Positions 27,361-36,529 of a DNA stretch of 64,000 nt are shown one piece after another (within the stretch, counting starts at the first letter, position 1; every line of letters begins with the position of its first letter). This DNA is from Verrucomicrobiia bacterium (GTDB taxonomy: Bacteria; Verrucomicrobiota; Verrucomicrobiia; Verrucomicrobiales; DEV007), in the NCBI GenBank assembly GCA_030425385.1, contig JAUIAH010000001.1:62001-126000 (forward strand), read 5' to 3'. Below the pieces are notes generated by a model. That model worked only from the letters and a program-made list of their open reading frames with translations, was not told the origin of the DNA and ran no database searches. The position numbers and the translations under genes were made by a program.

Positions 27361-27778
27361 ACACCACTCGCATACCAAAGACGCGGTCAGACGCCAAGGA
27401 CTCGACGCGATTCTGGCATTCATCGCAAAGCGTCGCTTCCGGCTGGCTCGCCAGGTATCCATCGGAAATGCGGTCACCGCAAGCGTCGCATCGACCGTAA
27501 GTGCCTCCCAAGAGACGTTCCAAGGCGTCATCAATGGCCTGCAAACGCCCATCATCGAGAGTCACCTGAGCACCTCCCACACGGTCATCGTTCGCGCCAT
27601 CGTCCTCCCATATCTCGTAAGCAGCCCCTTGATGCATGAAGCTTTGAAGGCAGGCCAATCGATTGGATTCGTCCGCTTTCTCCGCGAGAAGGCGTTGCCT
27701 GAAGATTTCAAAGTCAATCGTATTCATCTCCTGCCACCGTGCGATCAAACGAGGGAAGACCTCCGCATCCCTTGCCAT
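27353..27778 (-). CDS. DksA/TraR-type zinc-finger protein
   Basis: 141 residues. The C-terminus holds a four-Cys zinc finger: CDACG ... 18 residues ... LCDECQ. The N-terminal half is helical (FEIFRQRLLAEKADESNRL), as in DksA, which reaches into the RNA polymerase secondary channel with ppGpp. The start is unsure: ATG 27778 (MARDAEVF) or ATG 27727 (MNTIDFEIF), which has AGGAG too close to use. It overlaps the FNT channel gene by 8 bases, so it sits upstream in one transcript. DksA-type regulation is inferred from the family, not shown here. Confidence 0.8.
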   Translation of the reverse strand: MARDAEVFPRLIARWQEMNTIDFEIFRQRLLAEKADESNRLACLQSFMHQGAAYEIWEDDGANDDRVGGAQVTLDDGRLQAIDDALERLLGGTYGRCDACGDRISDGYLASQPEATLCDECQNRVESLASDRVFGMRVVYE

Positions 27779-27867
27779 CGGCAGCGCTCGCTTTGCCGTT
27801 TCTGGGCAAGCGTACCAAAGAATGCGGAGTCGATCACACCGTATGTGGTTACCCTGATGGGATCATC

Positions 27868-28632
27868 ATGTCCGCTGACCCACTGTCCCCTTCTGAGCTC
27901 CAAACGAGCCACACCCCGGCGAGGATTCGCGAAAGACTCGCCGGGAAATCGATGGCCGATCACCACGTGCGAGACTTTGTCTATGGTGCCATCGACGGTG
28001 CCGTGACGACCTTCGCGGTCGTGGCCGGAGTGGCAGGGGCGGGTTTGAACGAAGGCATCATCATCTTGTTAGGAATTGCCAATCTCGCCGCCGATGGATT
28101 CAGCATGGCGGCGAGCAATTTCCTTGGCACGCGAGCGGATGACCAAGCCCGCGAGAAAGTGCGACGGGAGGAGCACCAGCATATCGCGCTCTATCCCAAA
28201 GGCGAACGCGAGGAGATTCGTCAGATCTTTGCCGGCAAGGGATTCAAGGGCGCTGACCTCGAACGCATCGTCGAGGTCATCACCGAAGATGAGCAGCGAT
28301 GGGTGGACACGATGCTCCAAGAAGAGCACGGCTTCAGCACGCACCGACCCTCTGCCTGGCGTGCAGCCTTGGTCACATTCAGTTCCTTCATCATCATTGG
28401 GGCCATCCCCTTGCTTAGCTACGTGACGAACTGGATCCTTCCTGGAACGTTCGCCAACCCGTTTCTCTGGAGCTGCCTCCTCACCGGCATTGCGTTCAGC
28501 GTGGTGGGAGCCATGAAGAGCCTCTTCGCGATCCAACACTGGAGCGTATCGGCCATGGAGACGCTGGCGGTGGGCAGTCTTGCTGCTTCCATCGCCTACC
28601 TGTTAGGGGAAGCCTTGCAGGGACTAGCCTAG
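27868..28632 (+). CDS. VIT1/CCC1-family iron/manganese transporter
   Basis: 254 residues from ATG 27868 (MSADPLSPSE). Helical membrane protein with the VIT1 pattern: DFVYGAIDGAVTTFAVVAGVAGAG as helix 1, ANLAADGFSMAASNFLGTR as helix 2, a cytosolic metal-binding helical section rich in Glu (EHQHIALYPKGEREEIRQIF ... EDEQRWVDTMLQEEHGF), and C-terminal helices. It exports Fe2+ or Mn2+ from the cytosol in exchange for protons. It is divergent from the DksA-like gene (their 5' ends face each other, 89 bases apart) and 21 bases before the Na/Pi transporter, so it likely starts that operon. Confidence 0.85.
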   Translation: MSADPLSPSELQTSHTPARIRERLAGKSMADHHVRDFVYGAIDGAVTTFAVVAGVAGAGLNEGIIILLGIANLAADGFSMAASNFLGTRADDQAREKVRREEHQHIALYPKGEREEIRQIFAGKGFKGADLERIVEVITEDEQRWVDTMLQEEHGFSTHRPSAWRAALVTFSSFIIIGAIPLLSYVTNWILPGTFANPFLWSCLLTGIAFSVVGAMKSLFAIQHWSVSAMETLAVGSLAASIAYLLGEALQGLA

Positions 28633-28653
28633 CCTAACCATTCCTCCTAAGCC

Positions 28654-30246
28654 ATGCATCCCATTCTGGAAACACTAGGCGGCATTGGTCTCTTCCTCTA
28701 CGGAATGGCGGCCATGACTTCAGGGCTGCAGAAGCTTGCTGGCGAGCGCTTGCGTCTCTATCTGGCCCGTTCCACCCGCACGCCATTGACGGGCGTGGTC
28801 ACCGGAGCAGCCGCCACCGCCGTGGTGCAGAGTTCCAGCGCCACCACCGTGGCCGCCGTAGGCTTTGCTGGGGCTGGGCTCCTGCCATTTGAACAGGCGC
28901 TCGGCATCATCTTCGGAGCCAATATCGGCACCACCATCACCGGATGGATGGTGGCTCTGATAGGATTCAAACTCCAACTCTCCGCCATCGCCTTACCTCT
29001 CCTCTTCGTCGCAGCCCTCCTCTACCTGTTCAAACGCTATCGAGCCATTCGAGGCAGCGGCAAAGCGCTGGCGGGCTTCTGTCTGATCTTCATCGGCATC
29101 GGCTATCTGCAGCAAGGCCTCGCAGACTACCAAGACGCCATCGATCTCAGTCGCTGGGGCACGGAATCCTTCGGGGGGCGTCTCTTGCTCGTCTTGGCAG
29201 GGGTGATCCTAACACTCATCACGCAATCCTCCAGCGCCACTGTGGCGACAGCGTTGACAGCGCTCAATGCTTCCGTTCTCACACTGCCACAGGCGGCGGC
29301 CGTCATCATCGGTGCCGACATTGGCACCACGGTCACGGCAGGCCTTGCGACCATCGGAGGCAGCACTGCATCACGTCGAACAGGCTTTGCCCACGTCATC
29401 TACAACGTGATCACGGGCGTGGCGGCCTTCCTCGCGCTTCCATTCTACCTCTGGGCGGTGGAGAAATGGCATCCCACCAGCATCACCGATTCCCAAGAGG
29501 TGGTTGCCGTGACCTTTCACACCGTCTTCAATGGCCTAGGTGTCTTGTTAGTCCTCCCCTTCACCAAGCAGTTTGCCCACCTCATCACACGCCTCATTCC
29601 AGATCGCACCCCAGCAATGGTTGCCGCGTTTGATCGACGGCTGCTCGTAGAACCTGGCAATGCGATCGAAGCCCTTTCGCAAGGGACCGCTCGTCTTGCC
29701 AACACCGCCTACGAAGAGGCCCGAAATATCCTCGCCGCATCCAACGAAAACTCGAAACGGCTCGATGCGCTCCTTGCCGCCATCGCAGAAGCCCGGGCCT
29801 TCGCCCTTGCGGCCGGGACCGGTCCTGGCGCGGTGGGTGATCCCACCAACGCCAGACTCTTCAATGCCCTCCACGCCATCGATCACCTCGAGCGCCTCTG
29901 CGAACGCCTGCTCGATGAGCGCCGCGCTCAGGCTGTGAGGACTCGCCCAGACCTCACCCCTCTGCGTGAAAAGGCCCAGACGTGTCTCGCCCAGATGACC
30001 GATCCTCTTGAGCCCGACGCGATCGATGCGATCGGAAACTTGGCCCAGGCCCTGGAAGAGGATCGCCCACACTACCGCGTGGAGGTCATGAAACGAGCGG
30101 CCGCACGCCAAGTCGATGCCTCCGATCTCGACGCCGCGCTCGATGGCCATCGATGGCTCCGACGCATCGTGTATCATGCCTGGCGCATCGCCCACTATCA
30201 ACGCGACCTGAACCTACCGCCGCTGCCTGCGCCGGAAACCCCATGA
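28654..30246 (+). CDS. Na/Pi cotransporter family protein with PhoU-like C-terminus
   Basis: 530 residues. Two inverted-topology repeats each carry QSSSAT (in AVVQSSSATTVAAVGFAGAG and LITQSSSATVATALTA), the signature of NptA/YjbB-type Na/Pi transporters. Each repeat is also followed by G-A-[ND]-I-G-T-T (GANIGTTITGWM, GADIGTTVTAG). The last 200 residues are soluble helices resembling PhoU (LANTAYEEARNIL, HAIDHLERLCERLL). It would move phosphate across the inner membrane with sodium. It follows the VIT-like gene by 21 bases. Substrate direction (uptake or export) is not clear from sequence. Confidence 0.88.
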   Translation: MHPILETLGGIGLFLYGMAAMTSGLQKLAGERLRLYLARSTRTPLTGVVTGAAATAVVQSSSATTVAAVGFAGAGLLPFEQALGIIFGANIGTTITGWMVALIGFKLQLSAIALPLLFVAALLYLFKRYRAIRGSGKALAGFCLIFIGIGYLQQGLADYQDAIDLSRWGTESFGGRLLLVLAGVILTLITQSSSATVATALTALNASVLTLPQAAAVIIGADIGTTVTAGLATIGGSTASRRTGFAHVIYNVITGVAAFLALPFYLWAVEKWHPTSITDSQEVVAVTFHTVFNGLGVLLVLPFTKQFAHLITRLIPDRTPAMVAAFDRRLLVEPGNAIEALSQGTARLANTAYEEARNILAASNENSKRLDALLAAIAEARAFALAAGTGPGAVGDPTNARLFNALHAIDHLERLCERLLDERRAQAVRTRPDLTPLREKAQTCLAQMTDPLEPDAIDAIGNLAQALEEDRPHYRVEVMKRAAARQVDASDLDAALDGHRWLRRIVYHAWRIAHYQRDLNLPPLPAPETP

Positions 30247-30336
30247 GCGTCGCAGGGTCGCTGTTCTGAGCAACGCACGCGAAACTCACCACAAGAAACG
30301 AGGAGCGGGACCATCCGTGGGCCCTAGCCTCCACTC

Positions 30337-30651
30337 ATGAGCTACTTTCCAATCGAAATCACGGCCCGACACATGGATCTCACTGGTCCCATGCGCGATT
30401 ATGCAGAGAAGAAGATCCTGGGACTACCCATGTCTCAACCGCGCATCACCGACGCCAAGGTGGTCTTTGACGCGCAGACCCATGGCAAGATCGCTGAGGT
30501 CATTCTCTACTGTGCCAACCACGTGACGTTGGAAGCCAAGACGGAGACGCAGAATCTTTACGAAGCGTTCGACCTGACCATGAGTAAGATTGAGCGGCAA
30601 ATGCGCAAAGAGAAGACGCGACTGGAGCGGCTGAATCACGGCGTGGCCTAA
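30337..30651 (+). CDS. hpf: Short ribosome hibernation-promoting factor (HPF/RaiA type)
   Basis: 104 residues, the short form. The beta-alpha-beta fold pattern is clear: IEITARHMDLTGPMRDYAEKK, then DAKVVFDAQTHGKIAEVILYC, then VTLEAKTETQNLYEAFDLTMSKIERQMRK. It binds the 30S decoding centre and mRNA channel in slow growth. Gene order NptA-HPF-aldo/keto reductase does not hint at more; 90 bases separate it from the transporter gene. Confidence 0.9.
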   Translation: MSYFPIEITARHMDLTGPMRDYAEKKILGLPMSQPRITDAKVVFDAQTHGKIAEVILYCANHVTLEAKTETQNLYEAFDLTMSKIERQMRKEKTRLERLNHGVA

Positions 30652-30674
30652 CAACGCCCGCAATCTTCACGATC

Positions 30675-31832
30675 ATGAAGACGGCAACTCAATCCCACAT
30701 CGCTCAACCTACCCAGACGCAGATTGGCCCCATTGCCTACGGCACATGGAGCGGCGGCCGTTTCATGCATTTCGGTGAGACCCTATCTGAAGCACACTAC
30801 ACCGATTGCATTCGTCTCGCCTACGAGAACGGCATTCGCAGCTTCATCACGGCGGACGTCTACGGGAAGGGCCAAGCAGATGCGTTGTTAGGCAAAGCGT
30901 TGGAGATCTTTCCCCGAGAAAGCTATCAATTGGTCGGTGCCATTGGCCACGATTTCTACACCGGTGTGCGCAAGGGAAACACGGGTTATCCGCGATTCAC
31001 CGATCCCGAATTGCGCGAACCCTCACAATACGGCACCTTCATCGACATGGCCTGCGAGCGTTCTCTGCAACGCTGCCAGACGGACTATTTCGACCTTCTC
31101 CTGCTCCACAATCCCGATGAACAGGGCTATACGAAGAACGAGGTTTGGGAAGGACTGGCGCATCTCAAAGAACGCGGTCTCACGCGTCAGTTAGGCCTCG
31201 CTCCTGGACCGGCCAATGGATTCGTGCTCGATGCTATTCATTGTTATGAAACCTTTGGTGATCTGATTGACTGGGCCATGCTCATTCTCAATCCGTTAGA
31301 GCCTTGGCCGGTCGGGCTAGGCTTGTCCGCGGCAGCGCAACACGATGTCAGGGTGATCACGCGCGTGCTCGACTACGGTGGCATCTTCACGGACGACTTA
31401 CGCCCGGGCCACGAGTTTCGCCCTGGCGATCATCGCTGCTATCGCCCCGAAGGATGGGTGGAACGCGGCTGCGACTTCCTCGACAAGATCCGCCCCCTGG
31501 CAGAACGCCAAGGACTGACACTCTTGCAATACGCCGCGGCTTGGAATCTCTCGCATCCAGCGGTGGAATGCGTCGTCCCCACGCAGATTCAGGAAACGGG
31601 AAATGGCGCACGGCCCATCGAGGACAAGATTCGCGAGATGGCGCGCATGCCAGATGTCCGCCTCACACCGGAAGAAGTGGAGCAGGTGCGCCAGCTCGGT
31701 GACAACACCGGCTGCATGGCCTTGAAAGGCGCCAGCCAACGCCACACCGTCTCTACACGTTGTGACGAATGGCCCATGCGCCCAGAGCTCATGGCGATCG
31801 CTGAACGCTACGAGCTCGGAACAGACTGGTAG
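30675..31832 (+). CDS. Aldo/keto reductase
   Basis: 385 residues, TIM-barrel oxidoreductase of the AKR superfamily. Typical elements in order: FMHFGETLSEAHYTDCIRLA, ADVYGKGQADALLGKAL (catalytic Asp44/Tyr49-like DVYG), DYFDLLLLHNPDE, LGLAPGPANGFVLDA, and the NADPH-binding tail VECVVPTQI. It probably reduces an aldehyde or ketone with NADPH. The exact subfamily and substrate are not recognisable. It follows hpf by 23 bases and converges with the M4 protease gene, 13 bases away. Confidence 0.86.
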   Translation: MKTATQSHIAQPTQTQIGPIAYGTWSGGRFMHFGETLSEAHYTDCIRLAYENGIRSFITADVYGKGQADALLGKALEIFPRESYQLVGAIGHDFYTGVRKGNTGYPRFTDPELREPSQYGTFIDMACERSLQRCQTDYFDLLLLHNPDEQGYTKNEVWEGLAHLKERGLTRQLGLAPGPANGFVLDAIHCYETFGDLIDWAMLILNPLEPWPVGLGLSAAAQHDVRVITRVLDYGGIFTDDLRPGHEFRPGDHRCYRPEGWVERGCDFLDKIRPLAERQGLTLLQYAAAWNLSHPAVECVVPTQIQETGNGARPIEDKIREMARMPDVRLTPEEVEQVRQLGDNTGCMALKGASQRHTVSTRCDEWPMRPELMAIAERYELGTDW

Positions 31833-31845
31833 CGCTCCTACCTGG

Positions 31846-34800
31846 CTACGGTTCTCGCGTGATCCGATAGTAGCGGGTGCGTGCCCCCAGGCTGTCCGGG
31901 TCAACGAATCGCAAGGTCCCATCGCCCTTCACCTGGGTTGCGAGTGGCTGCCAATTCTGCAAATCCACCGATCCCTCGAATCGTAAACGGTCACTAGCGC
32001 CACCGCCACTGACCTCCAACTGCATGAGGCCACCCACGCGACGCGTTTGCACCGCATAGGGAGGACGTTCCTGAATCGGCGGATCGCCACCGCCACCGGG
32101 ATCGCCACCACCACCGGGATTGCCTACCGCCCGCACGGTCACCGAGACAGCGGGAGAATCCGCAGCTCCACCAATTTCATCATGTGCCCTCACAATGAGG
32201 CGATGTTGTCCGACTGGCAGATGATCCAGCCGCAGCCCAAATGGCGCTTGCGTGTCCTCAATAAGGAAATCTGAGCCGAGGTAGAACTCCACTTTCGCCA
32301 CACTGCCATCGGGGTCACTCGCACTCACGTCGACATCGAGACTCATGCCTTCCTCAATCACCGTACCTTCTCTCGGACTTGTGATCGTCACTTGCGGCAC
32401 TTGATTGACCGCCGTGTAGGTGCCTCGTCGATAAACGGCCCCAAAGACCGCATCCACCAGCCACCCCGTGCGGGCGCCCATAGGCGTCACGCCATCAGAA
32501 AGCAAGGCTTGAACCACGAGCGTGCCGCGCGTCGGATTGCTATTGTCCCTCGCCGAATAGACAATGCCGGTATCATCACCTGTGAATGAGGGCACCGCAA
32601 TCAGGTCACGCTCGCCCGTGGACGCAATGCGTTGATTCAGGCCATTGCTCAAATTAGCGACATACACTTCGGAAATCTGGGTATCGCGAGGAATCACTTC
32701 ATAGGTGATTCGATCACTCCTCGTGTGAGAAAGGGTTGGATTGCCAAAGTCGAGCCCTTCATTCAAATCAATGATGGTTCCAATAGAACGTTCTGCAATG
32801 TCGTAACGATAAAGCGTCCATCCGGTGAAACTCAGCCCCTGCTGCACCGGAAGTGATACAAACGCATCGTAGATGACCGTCTGGCCATCTGGTGTGAAAT
32901 CGATGGCATCCCCGAATTGCACAATATCGAGAGGCGCGCCATCAGCCGTGGGAGCCACGAGGTGAACGGTTTCTTCCGTTTCATCCGCCAAATTGACAAA
33001 GGTCATTTGATTCGTGGGTTGGAAAGTGAAGGGATCCGCCAAGATGAAGGCGTAGCGGGTGCCATCGGGAGACATCGCCGCGGAATGCACCTGGCCAGGG
33101 ACGCCAGCAAGTTGCATCCAGCTTCCATCAGTCAATACGAAGCCCAAATCGAGAGAGGCCGTGACGAAGATGGCAAAGGTCCCATCGCCGGAAACGGAGA
33201 TACGCTTAAAGCTAGGAAAGTCTGGCGTGTTCATGAAGACGCCATTGTTACCATCATTGAAGGCCGCTTCCCGACGTCCCATGAGAAAGCTCTGCGTGAA
33301 GGATTCCCACCGAAAGTATAATGTCGAATCCGGCGCATCCACTGTCGGCACAGGGGCGGGCGGAGGCGTGGTCGGGGCCGCCGCGATTTCCACGAAGTCA
33401 AAGGCTTCTCTCGTCTTCTGCGTTTGCACCGCATCAGCTCCATACAGATCCGTCGCCGCTTGAATGGCCCCGACGCGCAGGTCGACAAATTGTGACTGCT
33501 TCTGCAAATAGCGCGTGAGCGCGCGATACCAGATCTGCTCGGCATCTCGCATGCCAATGGCTCCATTCATGCCTACGGCCAAATGATAGAAACAATGATT
33601 GGTGATGTTGCTATTAATATGCACCCCCCCTTGATCGATATCGATGGGCAGCTGATAGAATTGGCTCATCTTGGCAGGATTGACCAGGCCACCTTGTGAA
33701 ACCGAGTTCGGATCTTTGTAATTCTGATTGTACTTGGAGGGATTCGTAGGATCAGTCGGATCCACTTTCAACCAATCGGGATCACTCTTCTTCCACCACG
33801 ATTCGACCATTTCTCCAAAGATATCCGACATGGATTCGTTCAACGCTCCCTGCTGAAATTCGTAATCCAAGATGCCGCCATTCCCAATGGAATTGGTCAC
33901 GCCATGCGTCAACTCGTGCCCGGAAATATCAATCTCATCCGTAAACGCCTTGCCAAAGACCATCGTCTTGGTCGTGCCATGCCAGAAGGCATTGAATACA
34001 TCGAGGTTCACAATCGCACGAATGGTACCGCCACGATCATCGAGGCTATTGCGTTGGAAGCGTTCCAAGAAATACTCATAAGTGGCCCCCAAGCCCGCGA
34101 GCGCTCCAACCCCCTGCGGATCCCATCCACTTGTAGCACTGTTGGAGCGGATCAAACCCGATGATTGACTCACATCATTGATCTGTTGGCGCCCAGCGGC
34201 GTCATAGATCATGATCGCTCCCTGCCCTTGATGCGGCGGTTGGGACGCGCCTGCATTGTACATCGGTTTTGTCGTATCCACGAGGTAATACTGCCCATCC
34301 GTGTGATGCCATACATTCAATTCATGCGTGCGTCCGCGGCCGTCGACTCCTTGGCCTTTCGCATTCATGTCTTGCTGCAAGGGCACTTTTGATAGGACGC
34401 CCGGACGTTGCGCATCAATGTGATAACGCCAGTGTTTCCCCAATGCCGGGGTGACCTGAATGCGCCAGGCGAGACGGGATTGCCCTGTCACCCGCCCAAG
34501 GATCACCAATTCACTCTCGATCTCCCGGGGCTTGATCAGCACGCCGTCCAAATCATCGAACACCACTTGAAGGGCGGCTTCTTCATCGACTCCTGGCTCG
34601 ATGGGAACATTCGGCGAGGCCACGTGCGTGCTATTCACGCACGTCAATTGGCCCTTGGGATCGACATGCACGATAAGTTCGCAAGTTGAGACTTCCAACC
34701 CACGGAAGTATTGTTGAAAGCGCACGTGCCGATGCCCCAAAGCGTCCTTCTCATAGGCGACCGGGCGCATTTCCAAATGAGCGTCACGCAGACGAAACAG

Positions 34801-35253
34801 GGCCTCATAACGTTTGAGAAAAGCACGGGCAGTGCGCTCGTCTTGCGCGCGCTCCGTGCCATCACCTGGTCGGATCGGATCGTATAAGGTCCCCGTGATC
34901 ATCAGGGGCTCCGAACGCTCTGGCCGATACCGCACTTCCGCGGTACCTCCGCTCGCTTTCCTCAACTCCGCGAGGGCGACCGAGGCCGGATCAACCACCG
35001 CAGGGGGGCGCAACTGCCCATCACGCGCGGTCAGCACTTGTTGACGAAGCCAATCCGCAAGTTGACGTGCCTGAGGCGCGACTTTCTGGCTCTGTGGTGC
35101 TTTGGGATTCGGTGCCAACTGAATGGTGGGCATCGTTTCTGCCGTATGGACCTGATGAGCGGTCTGCTGGGCAACAAGCGAATGGGGAAATTGGAGGGCG
35201 GCCCACAGGAATAGCATCCAGGAAGCCCCGACGCGACAACGGGAACCAGACAT
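31846..35253 (-). CDS. Secreted M4 (thermolysin-like) metalloprotease with propeller and Ig-like domains
   Basis: 1135 residues. Signal peptide (WMLFLWAALQFPHSLVAQQ), FTP-type propeptide (RFQQYFRGLEVSTCELIVHV), then the M4 catalytic domain: HELTH (446-450), third zinc ligand Glu473 in GALNESMSDIFG, and the catalytic His545 in DQGGVHINSNITNH. C-terminal to it are a propeller-like region (DFTPDGQTVIYDAF, AMSPDGTRYAFIL), an Ig-like domain (VTITSPREGTVIEEG ... GSVAKVEFYL) and a final beta module (QNWQPLATQ ... ARTRYYRITREP) of the kind that ends many exported proteins in this phylum. All catalytic residues are present. Likely a digestive or cell-surface protease. The 440-base region upstream holds no gene. 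Confidence 0.93.
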   Translation of the reverse strand: MSGSRCRVGASWMLFLWAALQFPHSLVAQQTAHQVHTAETMPTIQLAPNPKAPQSQKVAPQARQLADWLRQQVLTARDGQLRPPAVVDPASVALAELRKASGGTAEVRYRPERSEPLMITGTLYDPIRPGDGTERAQDERTARAFLKRYEALFRLRDAHLEMRPVAYEKDALGHRHVRFQQYFRGLEVSTCELIVHVDPKGQLTCVNSTHVASPNVPIEPGVDEEAALQVVFDDLDGVLIKPREIESELVILGRVTGQSRLAWRIQVTPALGKHWRYHIDAQRPGVLSKVPLQQDMNAKGQGVDGRGRTHELNVWHHTDGQYYLVDTTKPMYNAGASQPPHQGQGAIMIYDAAGRQQINDVSQSSGLIRSNSATSGWDPQGVGALAGLGATYEYFLERFQRNSLDDRGGTIRAIVNLDVFNAFWHGTTKTMVFGKAFTDEIDISGHELTHGVTNSIGNGGILDYEFQQGALNESMSDIFGEMVESWWKKSDPDWLKVDPTDPTNPSKYNQNYKDPNSVSQGGLVNPAKMSQFYQLPIDIDQGGVHINSNITNHCFYHLAVGMNGAIGMRDAEQIWYRALTRYLQKQSQFVDLRVGAIQAATDLYGADAVQTQKTREAFDFVEIAAAPTTPPPAPVPTVDAPDSTLYFRWESFTQSFLMGRREAAFNDGNNGVFMNTPDFPSFKRISVSGDGTFAIFVTASLDLGFVLTDGSWMQLAGVPGQVHSAAMSPDGTRYAFILADPFTFQPTNQMTFVNLADETEETVHLVAPTADGAPLDIVQFGDAIDFTPDGQTVIYDAFVSLPVQQGLSFTGWTLYRYDIAERSIGTIIDLNEGLDFGNPTLSHTRSDRITYEVIPRDTQISEVYVANLSNGLNQRIASTGERDLIAVPSFTGDDTGIVYSARDNSNPTRGTLVVQALLSDGVTPMGARTGWLVDAVFGAVYRRGTYTAVNQVPQVTITSPREGTVIEEGMSLDVDVSASDPDGSVAKVEFYLGSDFLIEDTQAPFGLRLDHLPVGQHRLIVRAHDEIGGAADSPAVSVTVRAVGNPGGGGDPGGGGDPPIQERPPYAVQTRRVGGLMQLEVSGGGASDRLRFEGSVDLQNWQPLATQVKGDGTLRFVDPDSLGARTRYYRITREP

Positions 35254-35693
35254 GCTGGCAATCTTCGTTGGTCCTCAGGCGGTCGACAAGATCATTTCGT
35301 GGTCGATCCCAAACTACGGATCCATGCTTCCCGGGCTTCTGGAGGATTCTTTGCGAATTTTGACACGGGGGGCTCTAGATCCTTAGCAACACCAAGTCGC
35401 CACAATCCGAAAGAGGGAGCCAAGCGTGGGGCGACGGGGACGTCGGTCGTCCCGGAAGGGGCTTCGGTGTCTGTTTCGGTCGTGGCGTTCCCAGAGCGAC
35501 GGGCGGCGTTGGCGGTAGAGCGGGCGGTGGTTTGGCCGTGGTGCAAGGTCTCCTGGCCGGGCGGTGTTGCAGAGGGATCGGCCTCGATCGGCCTCCGCGT
35601 CCGTTGGAAATTACTTGAGACTGGACCACGATTGGGGTAAGGCCGCTCTGCGGTTCATCGCAACGGTGGCCCGCGATTGATGCGCAAGCATCC
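35254..35693. other. Gene-free region before tRNA-Ser
   Basis: 440 bases between the protease start and tRNA-Ser. Very GC-rich, with open frames on both strands that do not look like protein. No RNA gene, terminator or repeat unit was recognised. It may be degraded sequence or a long upstream region of the protease. Confidence 0.4.
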
Positions 35694-35781
35694 GGAGGGG
35701 TGGCAGAGCGGTTGAATGCACCGGTCTTGAAAACCGGCATACCGAAAGGTATCGTGGGTTCGAATCCCACCCCCTCTACCA
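35694..35781 (+). tRNA. tRNA-Ser (anticodon TGA), CCA encoded
   Basis: Long-variable-arm tRNA: acceptor GGAGGGG pairing CCCCTCT (with a G-U first pair), anticodon loop CTTGAAA with TGA at 35728-35730, variable arm ATACCGAAAGGTAT, T-arm GTGGGTTCGAATCCCAC. CCA is present at 35779-35781. The discriminator base 35778 is A; Ser tRNAs usually have G here. Confidence 0.93.
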
Positions 35782-35910
35782 CCTCAGGTTGCCACGATTT
35801 CGAATGGAGTGGGTTGGTCTCCTCATTCCATGGCGAATGGAGTTTCGAGCGCCATCGAGATTCTGAAGACTTGGGAGGATAGGCCATTGGTGGGTCGGAA
35901 GGTCTGTGGT

Positions 35911-36482
35911 TCCCTGGGCTAAGCTTGGGGACTTTCAGCCCCCCATTATACTTGGGTGTGGCCTCGCACACCTCATGAGCCATTGAGAGTCTCTCCTGCC
36001 CTTTCAGGGCACCTTTTGTTGCCTTATCTGTCCCAGGGCTGAAGCCCTGGGCTAACTTCTTGAGCCCCTTCAGGGCCACCCTTTATTGCGCGTTGGTTCC
36101 AGGGCTAGGGCTAGGGCTCTTGTGCCTCTTCAGGGCCCTTCTTATTGTACGTTTATTCTAGGGTTGAGTTCATTGTTCTTTGAGACTTTCAACCCCATTT
36201 GCACTTACGCACCTATTGAAGCTCAAGCCGGAGTTGAGGCTCTCGTGCCCTTTCAGGGCACCCTTTTCCGTCGTGCGTCGGTCCCAGGGCTGAAGCCCAG
36301 GGCTAGGGCTCTTGTGCCCCTTCAGGGCACACCTTTTTCGTTGTTTGTGCCCCTTCAGGGCAGCTTTTATTGCGCGTTGGTTCCAGGGCTACGATTCTTG
36401 GGGCCCTTCAGGGAACTTTGTTTTTTGCGCGTCGGATCGAGGGCTGAGGCTCAGGGTTGGGTTTCGGACTTTTAGCCCCCGT
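35911..36482. repeat. Cluster of short palindromic intergenic repeats
   Basis: About 570 bases without a gene, built from repeated, imperfect copies of two motifs. One is [CT]TTCAGGGC[AC] (near 36002, 36066, 36130, 36251, 36323, 36353, 36407). The other is the palindrome CCCAGGGCTGAAGCCCTGGG (36032-36051, a degenerate copy near 36283, others partial). TTGCGCGTYGG and GGCTAGGGCTCTTGTGCC also recur between them. An apparent 129-codon frame (36086-36475) is only the repeats read as ALVPLQG units. The first 100 bases (35782-35910) hold nothing recognised. Confidence 0.75.
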
Positions 36483-36529
36483 TTACGTTTCCTGAACGGT
36501 AGCTCTTAAGTCTTTTGATGAGGATTTGG

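Noticed and set aside
28944-29633. Plus-strand open frame of 229 codons
   Set aside because: His/Arg-rich shadow frame inside the Na/Pi transporter gene.
35254-35693. RNA gene such as tmRNA, SRP or RNase P RNA
   Set aside because: None of their conserved segments was seen.
35375-36079. Minus-strand open frame of 234 codons over tRNA-Ser
   Set aside because: It contains [20 protein letters not shown], the well-known spurious translation of antisense tRNA-Ser.
36086-36475. Plus-strand open frame of 129 codons
   Set aside because: It is only the palindromic repeat read as ALVPLQG units, with no other protein-like feature.
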